A stretch of DNA of 58,227 nt from Gammaproteobacteria bacterium (GTDB taxonomy: Bacteria > Pseudomonadota > Gammaproteobacteria > JABCZS01). Position 1 is the stretch's first letter. Each line of letters begins with the position of its first letter. The position numbers were made by a program, and so were the translations under genes. Below are positions 18,350-26,708 of the stretch, piece by piece. The notes beneath the pieces were generated by a model. The model was not told where the DNA came from and did no database searches. It saw nothing but the letters and a program-made list of their open reading frames with translations. The stretch spans positions 1 to 58,227 of the forward strand of contig JABDAR010000008.1 in NCBI GenBank assembly GCA_013289085.1, given 5' to 3'.

Positions 18350-19498
18350 CTACTCTTCTTCGCGGAATACAGTCTCCGAACTCATCGTTACTGTGCCAGC
18401 AACTGGATCAATACTCATCACGCGACCATAACCTGGAACATCATCACCACGTGCCACACTTATTAATTCACCTGATTCGCTCATGAGCCAAGCACGTCCT
18501 GGAATTGCAGCTTGCACCACCATAGGTATAGGAATCATTGATTTTGCTTGCATGGCTTGACGACTTAAATTAGCAGCACGTTGAGTTTGCTCTGAAACAG
18601 TGATATGCAATTTAACTTCATCTGCAACAACGCCTACTTCTGCTTCCACAGCATTCATACGTTGATTTAAAGCATTTAAAGCAGTAATTTGTTTATCTAA
18701 TGCTTCTAAGCGCGTTAATGTATCTTGCAAAGTACTTTCTTCATCTGCAATTTTTGAGATCATTTGTTCCATTTGTTCTAAACGAACATGCGCACCTTGC
18801 AATTGCGTCAGCTGATCATTTAATACATTCATCGCTTGCTCAATCGTATTTAAACGTTCATCAATTTGACGTGTTTCTACGCTACTACCGGTTGCCACAG
18901 GAGTTATTTGTTTTGCAGAGCTTAGATTTGCGGTAGGAACAGGTGTAATTTCCTGATTACCTGAACCTTGCAATAGCTTATAACCACCATAGGCCATGAC
19001 TAGAAAAATAATTAAAGTAAACCAAGGATGGCGCTTGAAAAAGTTGCCTTTTCTTTCCGTTGTCACAGGTGGTAACACTGCTTCTGAATCAAGGTCTAAA
19101 TCTAGATCAGTATCTGTAGGGGCTTTTGAAGTGTCAGCCGTATTTTTATTTGAAAAAAAGTCTTCATCAAAATCAGTATCTGGAAATGGTTCTTCTTTGG
19201 GTGTGTCCATATCAGCATCTGGATTAAAGGGTTCTTCTTTAGGTATATCAAAATCATCGTCCAGATTAAAAGGTTCTTCTTTAGGTGTATCAAAATCATC
19301 ATCCGGATTAAAAGGTTCTTCCTCTTTTGGCATGTCATCAGGTTTTTTCATAAATTCTTCAGAGAATTCATCAGGAAAATCATCGGTAAAATTAAATTCA
19401 TCAAATTCACTGACGGGTGCTTTATTTTCACTTGGATTGTCGTTCGACTGTTCATTTTCGAACTCATTCTCGTCAGTATATTTTTTTTCGTCGTCCAT
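18350..19498 (-). CDS. dotF: Dot/Icm inner-membrane protein DotF (IcmG), with acidic repeats
   Basis: DotF spans the inner membrane and contacts the outer-membrane core through DotG. The 382 residues contain a long acidic cytoplasmic N-terminus (about 1-150), one membrane segment (PWFTLIIFLVMAYGGYKLL), a coiled coil (about residues 205-295) and a short C-terminal domain beginning IPIPMVVQAAIPGRAWL. The protein is longer than the about 270 residues I recall for Legionella IcmG. The extra length is the acidic region, which includes three to four copies of a 14-residue EPFNPDDDFDTPKE-like repeat. A GAGG site lies upstream of the start. Gene order (dotG-dotF-dotE) is canonical. Confidence 0.92.
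   Translation of the reverse strand: MDDEKKYTDENEFENEQSNDNPSENKAPVSEFDEFNFTDDFPDEFSEEFMKKPDDMPKEEEPFNPDDDFDTPKEEPFNLDDDFDIPKEEPFNPDADMDTPKEEPFPDTDFDEDFFSNKNTADTSKAPTDTDLDLDLDSEAVLPPVTTERKGNFFKRHPWFTLIIFLVMAYGGYKLLQGSGNQEITPVPTANLSSAKQITPVATGSSVETRQIDERLNTIEQAMNVLNDQLTQLQGAHVRLEQMEQMISKIADEESTLQDTLTRLEALDKQITALNALNQRMNAVEAEVGVVADEVKLHITVSEQTQRAANLSRQAMQAKSMIPIPMVVQAAIPGRAWLMSESGELISVARGDDVPGYGRVMSIDPVAGTVTMSSETVFREEE
19188..19313 (-). repeat. 42-bp in-frame tandem repeat in dotF
   Basis: Three copies of a 42-base unit (19188-19229, 19230-19271, 19272-19313) plus a partial fourth begin GGTTCTTCTTT on the plus strand. They encode the 14-residue EPFN..DD.D.PKE acidic repeat in the cytoplasmic part of DotF. 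The unit is a multiple of three, so copy number can change without a frameshift. Confidence 0.9.
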
Positions 19499-19508
19499 TT
19501 CCCTTACC

Positions 19509-21287
19509 TCATTTATTCGTGTTCGTATTCACGGGCGTCGTTGGTGCTTGCGCAGTGTTGGTTGGCACCACTGGCGTAGCCCCTTCTGCTGTAAAATCTT
19601 GCATAAATAACAGCCCTATTCCTGTACCGCTATCCACAGTAACCGTTGGGGGTTTATCGAATACATCTCCCAAATGTTCACCCCAAGCTTGCCCAACTGT
19701 GCCAAGTCCCACTGCTATCGCATCTTTTGTTGTTACATCTGCAGATTGTACAACCAATAATGTATTGGTATTCTCGGGTTCAACAACAGGTTGCGTAATC
19801 CCTGCTAAAAATGCTTCCCCCATACCTTCTAAGAAGGCTGATGCAAACAAACTGCCGTAGCGAAGGAAATAATGATTATCCACACCTGTTGCTAATGCAG
19901 TACGTGCAGTTTCTGCATCCACTGCCACTGCATTTAACGGTAAGCTGGCAGGAAATTCAGGCGAACTCAACAAGGAGAAACGCAACATCACTGCATCTTC
20001 TTGTAATTGTAAATCACCGATTACTTTAGAACCCTGCAATGGTCCTTGTACAATTGTCGCTAATACAGGTCCGGGATTATCACTATTGACCTCAGTATCA
20101 AGAACCGCAAATACAATAGAACCTGCTTTATAAAGTACAGGCCCTGCAGAAGTTTCACTTCCTGTGCCATTAAGACCTTCTTGTCCTGGTATTGTTTCAG
20201 GAAGAGTGACACCTTTTACATAACTTTGTACCCCAGGTTTCCAATTTGCAACCACGGTCATCGATTGGCTACGTAGTAATGCTTCAAAGGCTTGTTGCAT
20301 CGCTTGTTGTTCAGCTAAGCTACGTTGTTGCGCTGCAGCAGCTTGTTCAGCCGTTAATTGTGCAGCACGTGTTTTTTGTTGTTCTTCTAATAAACGACGA
20401 TAAGCGTCTTGATTATTTTCAGCTGCTTTAACTGGCATAACAATGCCATTACAAGGTTGACCCTTGCGATCTAATCCTTCTTTATTACAACCATTTCGAT
20501 CAAAACCATCTTTATCAAAACCATTTTTGTCAAAACCTTCTTCATTCAAACAAAGTTTGCCGTTTTTATCTAGGCCTTGACGATTACAGCCATTTTTATC
20601 AAAACCATTTTTATCAAAACCATCTTTGTCAAAACCATTTTTGTCAAAACCATTCTTATCAAAACCTAAGTGATCATAACCTTCTTCGTTATAACCATCG
20701 ACGTCATAACAAGGATTACCATTCACATCTAAACCTTCGCGGTTACAACCATTACGATCAAATCCATTTTTATCATACCCGTCTTTATCGTAACCTTCTT
20801 TATCATAACCATCTTTGTCAAAACCATCTCTATCATAACCATCAGCATCATAGCCTGCTGCATTATAACCATCACGATCAAAACCTTTAGCGTCATAACC
20901 ATTTTGATCATAACCTTGCGCATCATAAGTACATTCCGCACAAAACTCTTGCCCAAAACTTAAGTTGGCTTGATTTTCACCCTGTTGATTAATTAAGCGG
21001 GGAATAGCGGCTTCACCAGATTTTTGGGCTTGTTGTGCTAAACGTTCGTTTTCAGCAAGCTGCAATTTAGCATATTCTTCGTTATATGCACCTGTACCTG
21101 CTAAAGAAGCAATTTCACCGATTTGTTTTGCTCTGACCTCAGCAGTCACTTCAGGGGGTTGTGTTTCACGCGTTGTTGTTAATACTAAGCCAATAATCAC
21201 TATTGCAATCAGACCCACGACTATCAACAATGTCCGGGTTTTGATATCGCTCAGTCGATTAAAAAGGCCGCGCAATTTTTTTCCCAT
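19509..21287 (-). CDS. dotG: Dot/Icm core-complex protein DotG (IcmE), VirB10-like
   Basis: DotG links inner and outer membranes and forms the central channel of the type IVB machine. The 592 residues show an N-terminal membrane segment (TLLIVVGLIAIVIIGLVL), a long region of five-residue repeats of the form [Y/F]DxxG (about residues 115-285), a glutamine/alanine coiled coil and a C-terminal VirB10-type barrel domain (VLYKAGSIVFAVLDTEVNSD to the end). Legionella DotG is about 1050 residues as I recall, so the repeat region here is compact. Three cysteine-bracketed blocks (GCN..GLD..G..C) interrupt the repeats. It starts 1 base after the dotH stop. Confidence 0.95.
   Translation of the reverse strand: MGKKLRGLFNRLSDIKTRTLLIVVGLIAIVIIGLVLTTTRETQPPEVTAEVRAKQIGEIASLAGTGAYNEEYAKLQLAENERLAQQAQKSGEAAIPRLINQQGENQANLSFGQEFCAECTYDAQGYDQNGYDAKGFDRDGYNAAGYDADGYDRDGFDKDGYDKEGYDKDGYDKNGFDRNGCNREGLDVNGNPCYDVDGYNEEGYDHLGFDKNGFDKNGFDKDGFDKNGFDKNGCNRQGLDKNGKLCLNEEGFDKNGFDKDGFDRNGCNKEGLDRKGQPCNGIVMPVKAAENNQDAYRRLLEEQQKTRAAQLTAEQAAAAQQRSLAEQQAMQQAFEALLRSQSMTVVANWKPGVQSYVKGVTLPETIPGQEGLNGTGSETSAGPVLYKAGSIVFAVLDTEVNSDNPGPVLATIVQGPLQGSKVIGDLQLQEDAVMLRFSLLSSPEFPASLPLNAVAVDAETARTALATGVDNHYFLRYGSLFASAFLEGMGEAFLAGITQPVVEPENTNTLLVVQSADVTTKDAIAVGLGTVGQAWGEHLGDVFDKPPTVTVDSGTGIGLLFMQDFTAEGATPVVPTNTAQAPTTPVNTNTNK
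20455..20935 (-). repeat. Degenerate 15-bp tandem repeats encoding DotG pentapeptides
   Basis: About thirty 15-base units with a consensus close to AAACCATTTTTATC on the plus strand encode Y/F-D-x-x-G pentapeptides. Near-identical runs (FDKNGFDKNGFDKDG) suggest recent slippage or unequal recombination. Such repeats are known in DotG of other Dot/Icm bacteria. Confidence 0.88.
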
Positions 21288-21288
21288 A

Positions 21289-22335
21289 TTAGAGCCCTTC
21301 TACTTTTAACGTAATAGATTCACCGCGTTGTGACGCTAAAATCATCGGTGTCACGGGTAATTGATAAACATGTGTACCATCTGCACTCGATAATGTGGCC
21401 ACCCAACCTGGAGAAAGCAAAGTTAATGGTGTACGCACATAAAGCTGATTATTCCATAACCACGCTTGCGCATCGCCACCGGTAATATTTAATATTTCAC
21501 TGTCTTGTGGTGCAATCCCGTCTAATAAATTCATTAAAGTCGCACTTGCATTCTGTGGTAGCGCGCCACCAATAATAGAACCGCGCGCATTAGGACCACG
21601 ACCTTGCACACGAAAATCAACACGATAATCTACTTGTCCTTGATCGGTCACGATAGTTAACATGACGGGTGTTGGCATGCCTTGCAAGGTCACAGCCATA
21701 TTTCCCGTAGCATAAGGTTTTTGGCCTTGAATCATTAATAAATTACTTTTTTGATCCCATTGAATATTAAAATTATTAGGGTTACCAATACTATAAGCGC
21801 TGACCGGCCAAGGCGCACCTGTTTCATCCATAAATACCACGGAAGAAACATAACCCGTTGATAAACGTAAAACCGGAGGCGTGCTACCTGGTGATAAACT
21901 TACGCTTTGTGAAGTAACTGTAGGCTGTGGAACAGGTTGTGCAGGAGCTTCCATGGCTCTTTGAGTCGTTTCATGGGCCTGACGTAAGGCTTGAATTTGT
22001 TCAGGCGTCATAGGATACATTTTTTTTAACATATTTTCAAAAGCAGGGTCTTTTGCAGTGCCATAAGTAGAATCATTAAAAAATTGTTCTTCTGTTTCTG
22101 GATCATTCATGGCTTGTTGCGGCGTTATTGCAGGCTGTCCATCGGCCAAAACATTAGCCGCATTTTTTGCATTCATTGTATGAGGTGGAATCTGCGCATT
22201 CTGTACATTTTGTGTATTTGCAAGTGGTGGCAAATTCACTTGGTTACGTTCAGGATGTGGCGCTTGTGCCTGAGCATAGGCAACCGATAACAATAAGATG
22301 AGTGAGATAATGCCAGTTATCCATAATCGAATCAT
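21289..22335 (-). CDS. dotH: Dot/Icm outer-membrane core protein DotH (IcmK)
   Basis: DotH forms the outer-membrane core ring with DotC and DotD. The 348 residues have a signal peptide (MIRLWITGIISLILLLSVAYAQA), a low-complexity N-terminal part (about 25-150) and the conserved beta-rich C-terminal domain (VLRLSTGYVSSVVFMDETGAPWPVSAYSIG is the diagnostic start). The start overlaps the dotI stop as ATGA. Length matches IcmK. Confidence 0.95.
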   Translation of the reverse strand: MIRLWITGIISLILLLSVAYAQAQAPHPERNQVNLPPLANTQNVQNAQIPPHTMNAKNAANVLADGQPAITPQQAMNDPETEEQFFNDSTYGTAKDPAFENMLKKMYPMTPEQIQALRQAHETTQRAMEAPAQPVPQPTVTSQSVSLSPGSTPPVLRLSTGYVSSVVFMDETGAPWPVSAYSIGNPNNFNIQWDQKSNLLMIQGQKPYATGNMAVTLQGMPTPVMLTIVTDQGQVDYRVDFRVQGRGPNARGSIIGGALPQNASATLMNLLDGIAPQDSEILNITGGDAQAWLWNNQLYVRTPLTLLSPGWVATLSSADGTHVYQLPVTPMILASQRGESITLKVEGL

Positions 22336-23015
22336 AATTTCCTGTCCTCAACCACAAATTGGGCAATCGCAATACCTTGTGGCTTATCTTTAGTTGGAAC
22401 ACGGGAAATTAACATCGTCACCAAAATCGGCTGTTCTAAGGTTTCATTCGCACTCACGTAACTTATCAACATTGGAATTTCGATTTTCCAAGCATAACGG
22501 CCTTTAATAAGACCATGCTGAACGATCACGGGCACTTCGGTCACCACGCCTTTAACCACTAAACGTTTGCTCAGTACCGTATCGAGATTACCTGATTGTT
22601 GCAAGGCTTCTAAATAATTATCAAAACCTGCCGCAGTAAAGTATTGCCGCATTTGTTGTAAATCATCTTGGTAATCTAAGAAATTATAAGAAAAGGCTGC
22701 GATAGCTGCGCGTGAAGACCACATGAGTAACATTTCTTCATCAACTAAAGGTTCGTATAAAGGTTGAATTTCGATTAATGTACCATCGGTTTGAGTGGCA
22801 AAATAAACGGGCGCAGGTTTTGTATAATACTGCAATACCACAATACAAATTAATAATATACTGACCACGATGGAACCCAATAAAGCCAGCATGGTATTAC
22901 GATAGCCATCACGATAAAAATGATTGCGTAGCCGTACGAGCTCTAAACCTCTGACAGTATCAAAACCATCAGAAGCCTGCGCTGCGCTGACCTGTTCTTT
23001 GGGATCCGTCGCCAT
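22332..23015 (-). CDS. dotI: Dot/Icm inner-membrane protein DotI (IcmL)
   Basis: DotI is a VirB8-like protein forming an inner-membrane complex with DotJ. The 227 residues have a cytoplasmic N-terminus, one membrane segment (TMLALLGSIVVSILLICIVVLQYY) and a periplasmic NTF2-like domain beginning PAPVYFATQTDGTLIEIQPL. An AGAGGT site precedes the ATG. Its stop overlaps dotH; dotJ lies 8 bases upstream, the canonical dotJ-dotI-dotH order. Confidence 0.95.
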   Translation of the reverse strand: MATDPKEQVSAAQASDGFDTVRGLELVRLRNHFYRDGYRNTMLALLGSIVVSILLICIVVLQYYTKPAPVYFATQTDGTLIEIQPLYEPLVDEEMLLMWSSRAAIAAFSYNFLDYQDDLQQMRQYFTAAGFDNYLEALQQSGNLDTVLSKRLVVKGVVTEVPVIVQHGLIKGRYAWKIEIPMLISYVSANETLEQPILVTMLISRVPTKDKPQGIAIAQFVVEDRKL

Positions 23016-23023
23016 AATACCTC

Positions 23024-23302
23024 TTAATATTTCACCCTAGTTAACCACCAGGGTTTTGCCACTTTCCTTGGGCCTGAAAACACGCCGCGTAAAAACCGCA
23101 GAAATACTCGCACACTAAAACCATAATGCTCTAACAATGCAAAAAATATAATTGTGACCAATGCAAGACCTAAAGTCCACCACCTTGGAATAAATAAGCA
23201 TAGCAACAAAGGAAACATTGCGCGATAGTCTACAATAAAAAACCGCACAGTTCGTGCACTATCTCGCCAATGCGCTGTTGGACTTATCGGTTTCATATTC
23301 AT
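23024..23302 (-). CDS. dotJ: Dot/Icm inner-membrane protein DotJ (IcmM)
   Basis: This 92-residue protein resembles a DotI without its periplasmic domain: a cytoplasmic start (WRDSARTVRFFIVDYRAMFP), two hydrophobic segments around LLLCLFIPRWWTLGLALVTIIFFALLEHYG and a basic C-terminus. Size and position directly before dotI match IcmM, the DotI partner. A second in-frame ATG lies at 23296. Confidence 0.85.
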   Translation of the reverse strand: MNMKPISPTAHWRDSARTVRFFIVDYRAMFPLLLCLFIPRWWTLGLALVTIIFFALLEHYGFSVRVFLRFLRGVFSGPRKVAKPWWLTRVKY

Positions 23303-23394
23303 CCAGATGTAATTAATCTTGCTAATTATAGATGAATATACGATGACCTATGATAAATATCAAAAAATATCTGCTGAAGAGATCTTAAAAACTA

Positions 23395-23799
23395 TTAAGC
23401 ACTAGGCTTAGGAGTGGCAACACTAGCAGGTTGTGCAGGAGCTTCAGATGCTTTGCCATTAAATTGTGTAGTTACAATCGCACTTGTTGCGGTCGTTTGA
23501 GCTGTTGCACCTGTTATCTGTGCTTTTTCTTCTTGTAATAATCCTTGTGCTGTTTTCACAACATGCCCTACCACACCTTGCTTATCAATACCTAATTGAG
23601 CACCTTCATCAAAAAGATAACGAATATCTTCAATGAATTTATCCATAGTCACTTCGCCGCGCGCGGGTTTACCAGGAGCAACAGCATTTTCTTGAGTTTG
23701 TTGTGCTTGCCCTAAATTAACGGGTTTAACGACACCTGCAGGTTCTGCGTCTTTATTTGTTCTTTCGTTAAGTAATTGTCCAATTGTTCTTTTTTCCAC
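23395..23799 (-). CDS. Unrecognised protein between dotB and dotJ (orf134, traK position)
   Basis: A 134-residue protein with no signal peptide or membrane segment. Residues 1-15 are basic (MEKRTIGQLLNERTN); a short helical core (TMDKFIEDIRYLFDEGAQLGIDKQGVVGHVVKTA, about 51-85) is flanked by Gln/Ala/Thr/Pro-rich linkers. It starts with GTG at 23799, supported by GAGGT 9 bases upstream. It lies 17 bases after dotB and 92 bases before dotJ. In my recollection of the IncI (R64) transfer operon, traK occupies this place between traJ (dotB) and traL (dotJ). It is not the lipoprotein DotK/IcmN, as there is no lipobox. A cytoplasmic accessory protein of DotB is a guess only. Confidence 0.75.
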   Translation of the reverse strand: MEKRTIGQLLNERTNKDAEPAGVVKPVNLGQAQQTQENAVAPGKPARGEVTMDKFIEDIRYLFDEGAQLGIDKQGVVGHVVKTAQGLLQEEKAQITGATAQTTATSAIVTTQFNGKASEAPAQPASVATPKPSA

Positions 23800-23816
23800 A
23801 GTTTATTACCTCTTCA

Positions 23817-24827
23817 CTAATCAAAATCTGTTTGTAACATGGCCTCGCGCACTTCATCATCAAAGACTAACCATTCTCTTTGAGGAACACGACGCCCATC
23901 TGTTGTTGGCAACAACCGTTGCCAAATCACGACTCGCATTAATTCTATTAAATCGACCGCGCGGCCATGACGTTCATCTGCAGGAAATGCAGCTATCATC
24001 CGACGCATAGTATCTGCAACGCCATTACTGTGAACTGTGGTATAGACCACATGACCTGTTAATGCGGCATCAATTACCGCAGCGATTGTTTCTTTATCAC
24101 GGGCTTCACCCAGTAAAATATAATTAGGTTTACGGCGAAGGGCATTACGTATTGCTGCCGGAAAATTGGGCAAATTCCCAGGAATTTCATGTTGTGCCAT
24201 TAGGGTATTAGGTTGTGGCACATTGTCATACACAAATTCGATAGGTGATTCATAAGTTAATACTTTACCGGTTTGCGTTTGTAGAATTTCACGCATAATT
24301 GCGGCCAACAAAGTACTTTTACCAGAACCCGTAGAACCTGCAACCACTACTATCCCTTGAGTGGGAATGATACCTTCCAATAATTTAGACGGCAAATTCA
24401 TATCTTTTAAAAAAGGTGGGTCAATTGGAATGGTCCGCATGGTGATTTGAATGCCTTCATGCCCTTCCACATGGCAACCTGTACCATTCACACGAAAACG
24501 ATAACGTTCACTACGTGAAGGTTTAATTTCATAATGGGTGTCTAAATCTTTACCGCTTAAAATTTGTGCTGTACCGTTGGCGCCATAAATTAAATTCAAA
24601 AGTGCAGCGACTTCACTGTGGGATAATTTATGAGAAGTGACACGACGTAAACGACCGTGAATATCAGCAACGACTTGATCACCTGTTTGCAAGGTAATAT
24701 CTGAGGCTTCATTTCTAACACAAAATAACAATAATTCATCCAAATCCGCTTCGGTAATCCGCGAAGTTTCCTTTGGATACTTTAATGTTTCTGGTATCGG
24801 TGTTACCGTTGGCGTTGTTGTTGTCAT
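23817..24827 (-). CDS. dotB: Dot/Icm secretion ATPase DotB
   Basis: DotB is a PilT/VirB11-like hexameric ATPase that docks on DotO to activate secretion. The 336 residues show Walker A AGSTGSGKST near residue 166, the Asp/Glu box, Walker B YILLGEARDKET and the His box YTTVHSNGVADTM. The C-terminal region ends soon after VPQREWLVFDDEVRE, slightly shorter than Legionella DotB. GAGAAAGAG precedes the ATG. It follows dotC in the operon. Confidence 0.96.
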   Translation of the reverse strand: MTTTTPTVTPIPETLKYPKETSRITEADLDELLLFCVRNEASDITLQTGDQVVADIHGRLRRVTSHKLSHSEVAALLNLIYGANGTAQILSGKDLDTHYEIKPSRSERYRFRVNGTGCHVEGHEGIQITMRTIPIDPPFLKDMNLPSKLLEGIIPTQGIVVVAGSTGSGKSTLLAAIMREILQTQTGKVLTYESPIEFVYDNVPQPNTLMAQHEIPGNLPNFPAAIRNALRRKPNYILLGEARDKETIAAVIDAALTGHVVYTTVHSNGVADTMRRMIAAFPADERHGRAVDLIELMRVVIWQRLLPTTDGRRVPQREWLVFDDEVREAMLQTDFD

Positions 24828-24876
24828 CTCTTTCTCTCTTTTATCCCGCTTTTTCTCGGGTTAAGAGAAAAAGCAT

Positions 24877-25686
24877 TTATTCATGTGTGGTTAAAGCCGG
24901 ATCCCACGTTTTACTATCAGCCCGCAGTGCGGGTAAGGCTTCGATAGTTAAGGTGCGATCATTAATCGCCATCTCTTCACCACCGCCCGTAATCCCTAAT
25001 TCACGATGTGCAACTTGAGGCGCACTTACCATATTTTGGGCCAGTAACATTCTATAACGCACCATGCCCTGATAATCTCGTTTCAATCTTGCCAAATTCT
25101 CAGTATAAATATGGTCAGCTTGTGCTATGCCTTCAAACCAGCCTATTTCTACATATTCGGCCCACACTTCCCTTTCTTCATCCGATTTTGGCCATAATGA
25201 CTCATCGGGCAAGGGCGGACGTCTTTCGTCCATCAGTAAATAATCCCGCCAAGTCGGCGCTAAAGTCACAAACCGCGCTTGTTTAATAATCCTATAGTTT
25301 CTATCGGCAACTCTGAGCACATTTGGAGTGCTTACTGTTAAAGAATCCCGACTTTCGACTAATACCGGTGGCAAAATATTGTCACTTAGAAGCAGAGCAT
25401 GGAAACTAAAAATGGCATCTAACTGGTCTTCTTCCTCAAACAGGGAGTCATTAATTTCTTCCCCTCTAAATGCCAAGCCGCTACGTGCCCCTAAACTTCT
25501 TGCTGTATCCTGAACAGCCTCTAGACGAATACTATTATTATCATCTTCATCTTCAACAGTTCTGACATCCCCTCGCAAGGATTCTAAAGTCGCCAATTCT
25601 TCATTGGGATCGGGTAAGATCTCAACTTCGACAGACGCACAACCTGCAATCAGGATTGTGAATAAAAGTGTCAGTGTTCTGTTCAT
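24877..25686 (-). CDS. dotC: Dot/Icm outer-membrane lipoprotein DotC
   Basis: DotC is a core-complex lipoprotein required to localise DotH to the outer membrane. The N-terminus is a lipoprotein signal with lipobox LIAGC (cysteine at residue 16 from the chosen start). The conserved domain includes GLAFRGEEINDSLFEEEDQLDAIFSFHALLL and the DYLLMDERRPPLPDESLWPKSDEE segment typical of DotC. I choose the ATG at 25686; an in-frame TTG lies at 25701. It sits between dotD and dotB. Confidence 0.95.
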   Translation of the reverse strand: MNRTLTLLFTILIAGCASVEVEILPDPNEELATLESLRGDVRTVEDEDDNNSIRLEAVQDTARSLGARSGLAFRGEEINDSLFEEEDQLDAIFSFHALLLSDNILPPVLVESRDSLTVSTPNVLRVADRNYRIIKQARFVTLAPTWRDYLLMDERRPPLPDESLWPKSDEEREVWAEYVEIGWFEGIAQADHIYTENLARLKRDYQGMVRYRMLLAQNMVSAPQVAHRELGITGGGEEMAINDRTLTIEALPALRADSKTWDPALTTHE

Positions 25687-25724
25687 TTTTAGTGTACGCA
25701 ATGTTTAAATCGACCTACTAGCAT

Positions 25725-26237
25725 TTAATCTAAATAATGTAATTCTATGACCCCAGAATCAGGAAAAATCAATATATCGGCACGTAAATACACTTCTGCT
25801 CTAATTTCACGCAGTAATTCATGCGCGGTGATTTTATCATTTTCTATGTTGACTAATACAGGAATGGCAGGCGCACGTCCCATGACCTTCAAACGATAAT
25901 CCGTTAATGTGGCAATATCACGCAATAAAGGTTCAACTGGACCCGCCCAATCAACATTAAGCAAACGCTTTAATGCAGGATAAATTGGCTCAGGATAAGG
26001 TTCTGCCTTAATGCTCACGTCTGTTGGTTTTTTTGCACGTTCTACTTCATACAATGCAACTAAGGATCGATCAATTGAGCCCGCCGCTTCTGCAATTTGT
26101 ACTTGTGTCATTAAGGGGGGCGGAGAAGGTGTAGGTTCCGGTGCCGTAATTTGACAAGCACTGAGTAATACAGAACAGATGGCAAAACCAATGGTGTATG
26201 CCGCACGGGTATGATATTTTAAGAGTGATAACATCAT
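25725..26237 (-). CDS. dotD: Dot/Icm outer-membrane lipoprotein DotD
   Basis: DotD is a small lipoprotein of the outer-membrane core with a secretin N-domain-like fold. A lipobox LLSAC is followed by a proline-rich linker and the domain containing YPALKRLLNVDWAGPVEPLLRDIATLTDYRLKVMG. I place the start at the paired ATGs 26237/26234, after an AGGA; the longer frame begins at 26276 without a ribosome site. dotD is the first gene of the long minus-strand dot operon and is divergent from icmS. Confidence 0.93.
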   Translation of the reverse strand: MMLSLLKYHTRAAYTIGFAICSVLLSACQITAPEPTPSPPPLMTQVQIAEAAGSIDRSLVALYEVERAKKPTDVSIKAEPYPEPIYPALKRLLNVDWAGPVEPLLRDIATLTDYRLKVMGRAPAIPVLVNIENDKITAHELLREIRAEVYLRADILIFPDSGVIELHYLD

Positions 26238-26290
26238 GTTATTTGAAATTCCTATAAACGTTGCAGTGATAAGCATAAACTATAGACACC

Positions 26291-26319
26291 TTGTCAGCAA
26301 CCCAAAACTGTTATAGATT
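26291..26319 (+). promoter_or_regulatory. Candidate promoter for the icmS-dotM-dotL operon
   Basis: The 117-base divergent interval between dotD and icmS must hold promoters for both Dot/Icm operons. On the plus strand TTGTCA (26291-26296) and TAGATT (26314-26319) are separated by 17 bases. The match is moderate (5/6 and 4/6). Confidence 0.35.
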
Positions 26320-26354
26320 TTCTAAACAGGTATATGGAAATAAGGGAGAGCATC

Positions 26355-26696
26355 ATGGTTGATATGGGTCGTGCATTATTATTGGTTGCACAAGAAATGA
26401 AGTTGGGCTTTGTCCTGCACGGTAAACCTTTAACGCTTGATGAAGTGTTTGCTGAAAAAGGTTTGCTTCCCTCTTTGATGCGCAGATCCGATCAGTTGTC
26501 TTCTTTTTGTTTAGGTTATGGTTTAGGCTTAACCTTTGAAGAAACACCTTCTGCTCGTTTGGGTGTGGTAGTCAAATATAATGATGAAATACCCAATGCC
26601 ATGCGTCTTATGTGTGCAACAGAAATTTTATTTGAACTCGCTGAATCAGCTTCTGATCGCAGCAAAATTGCCCTTGATGATCTGATGTATGACTAA
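26355..26696 (+). CDS. icmS: Dot/Icm effector chaperone IcmS
   Basis: IcmS is a small acidic cytoplasmic chaperone that, with IcmW and DotL, delivers a class of effectors to the secretion channel. The segment LDEVFAEKGLLPSLMRRSDQLSSFCLGYGLGLTFEE is diagnostic. The ATG at 26355 is chosen over one at 26334 because AAGGGAG lies 8-9 bases upstream and the resulting 113 residues match the usual 114. Its presence marks this as an effector-translocating system rather than a purely conjugative one. The partner gene icmW is not in the window. Confidence 0.92.
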   Translation: MVDMGRALLLVAQEMKLGFVLHGKPLTLDEVFAEKGLLPSLMRRSDQLSSFCLGYGLGLTFEETPSARLGVVVKYNDEIPNAMRLMCATEILFELAESASDRSKIALDDLMYD

Positions 26697-26708
26697 AGGA
26701 CTTTTCAC

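Noticed and set aside
19417..20029. Plus-strand open frames opposite dotF and dotG
   Set aside because: They mirror the repeat-rich codons of dotF and dotG and have no ribosome sites or domain features.
23395..23799. orf134 as dotK (icmN)
   Set aside because: DotK is a lipoprotein with an OmpA-like domain; this protein has neither a signal nor a lipobox.
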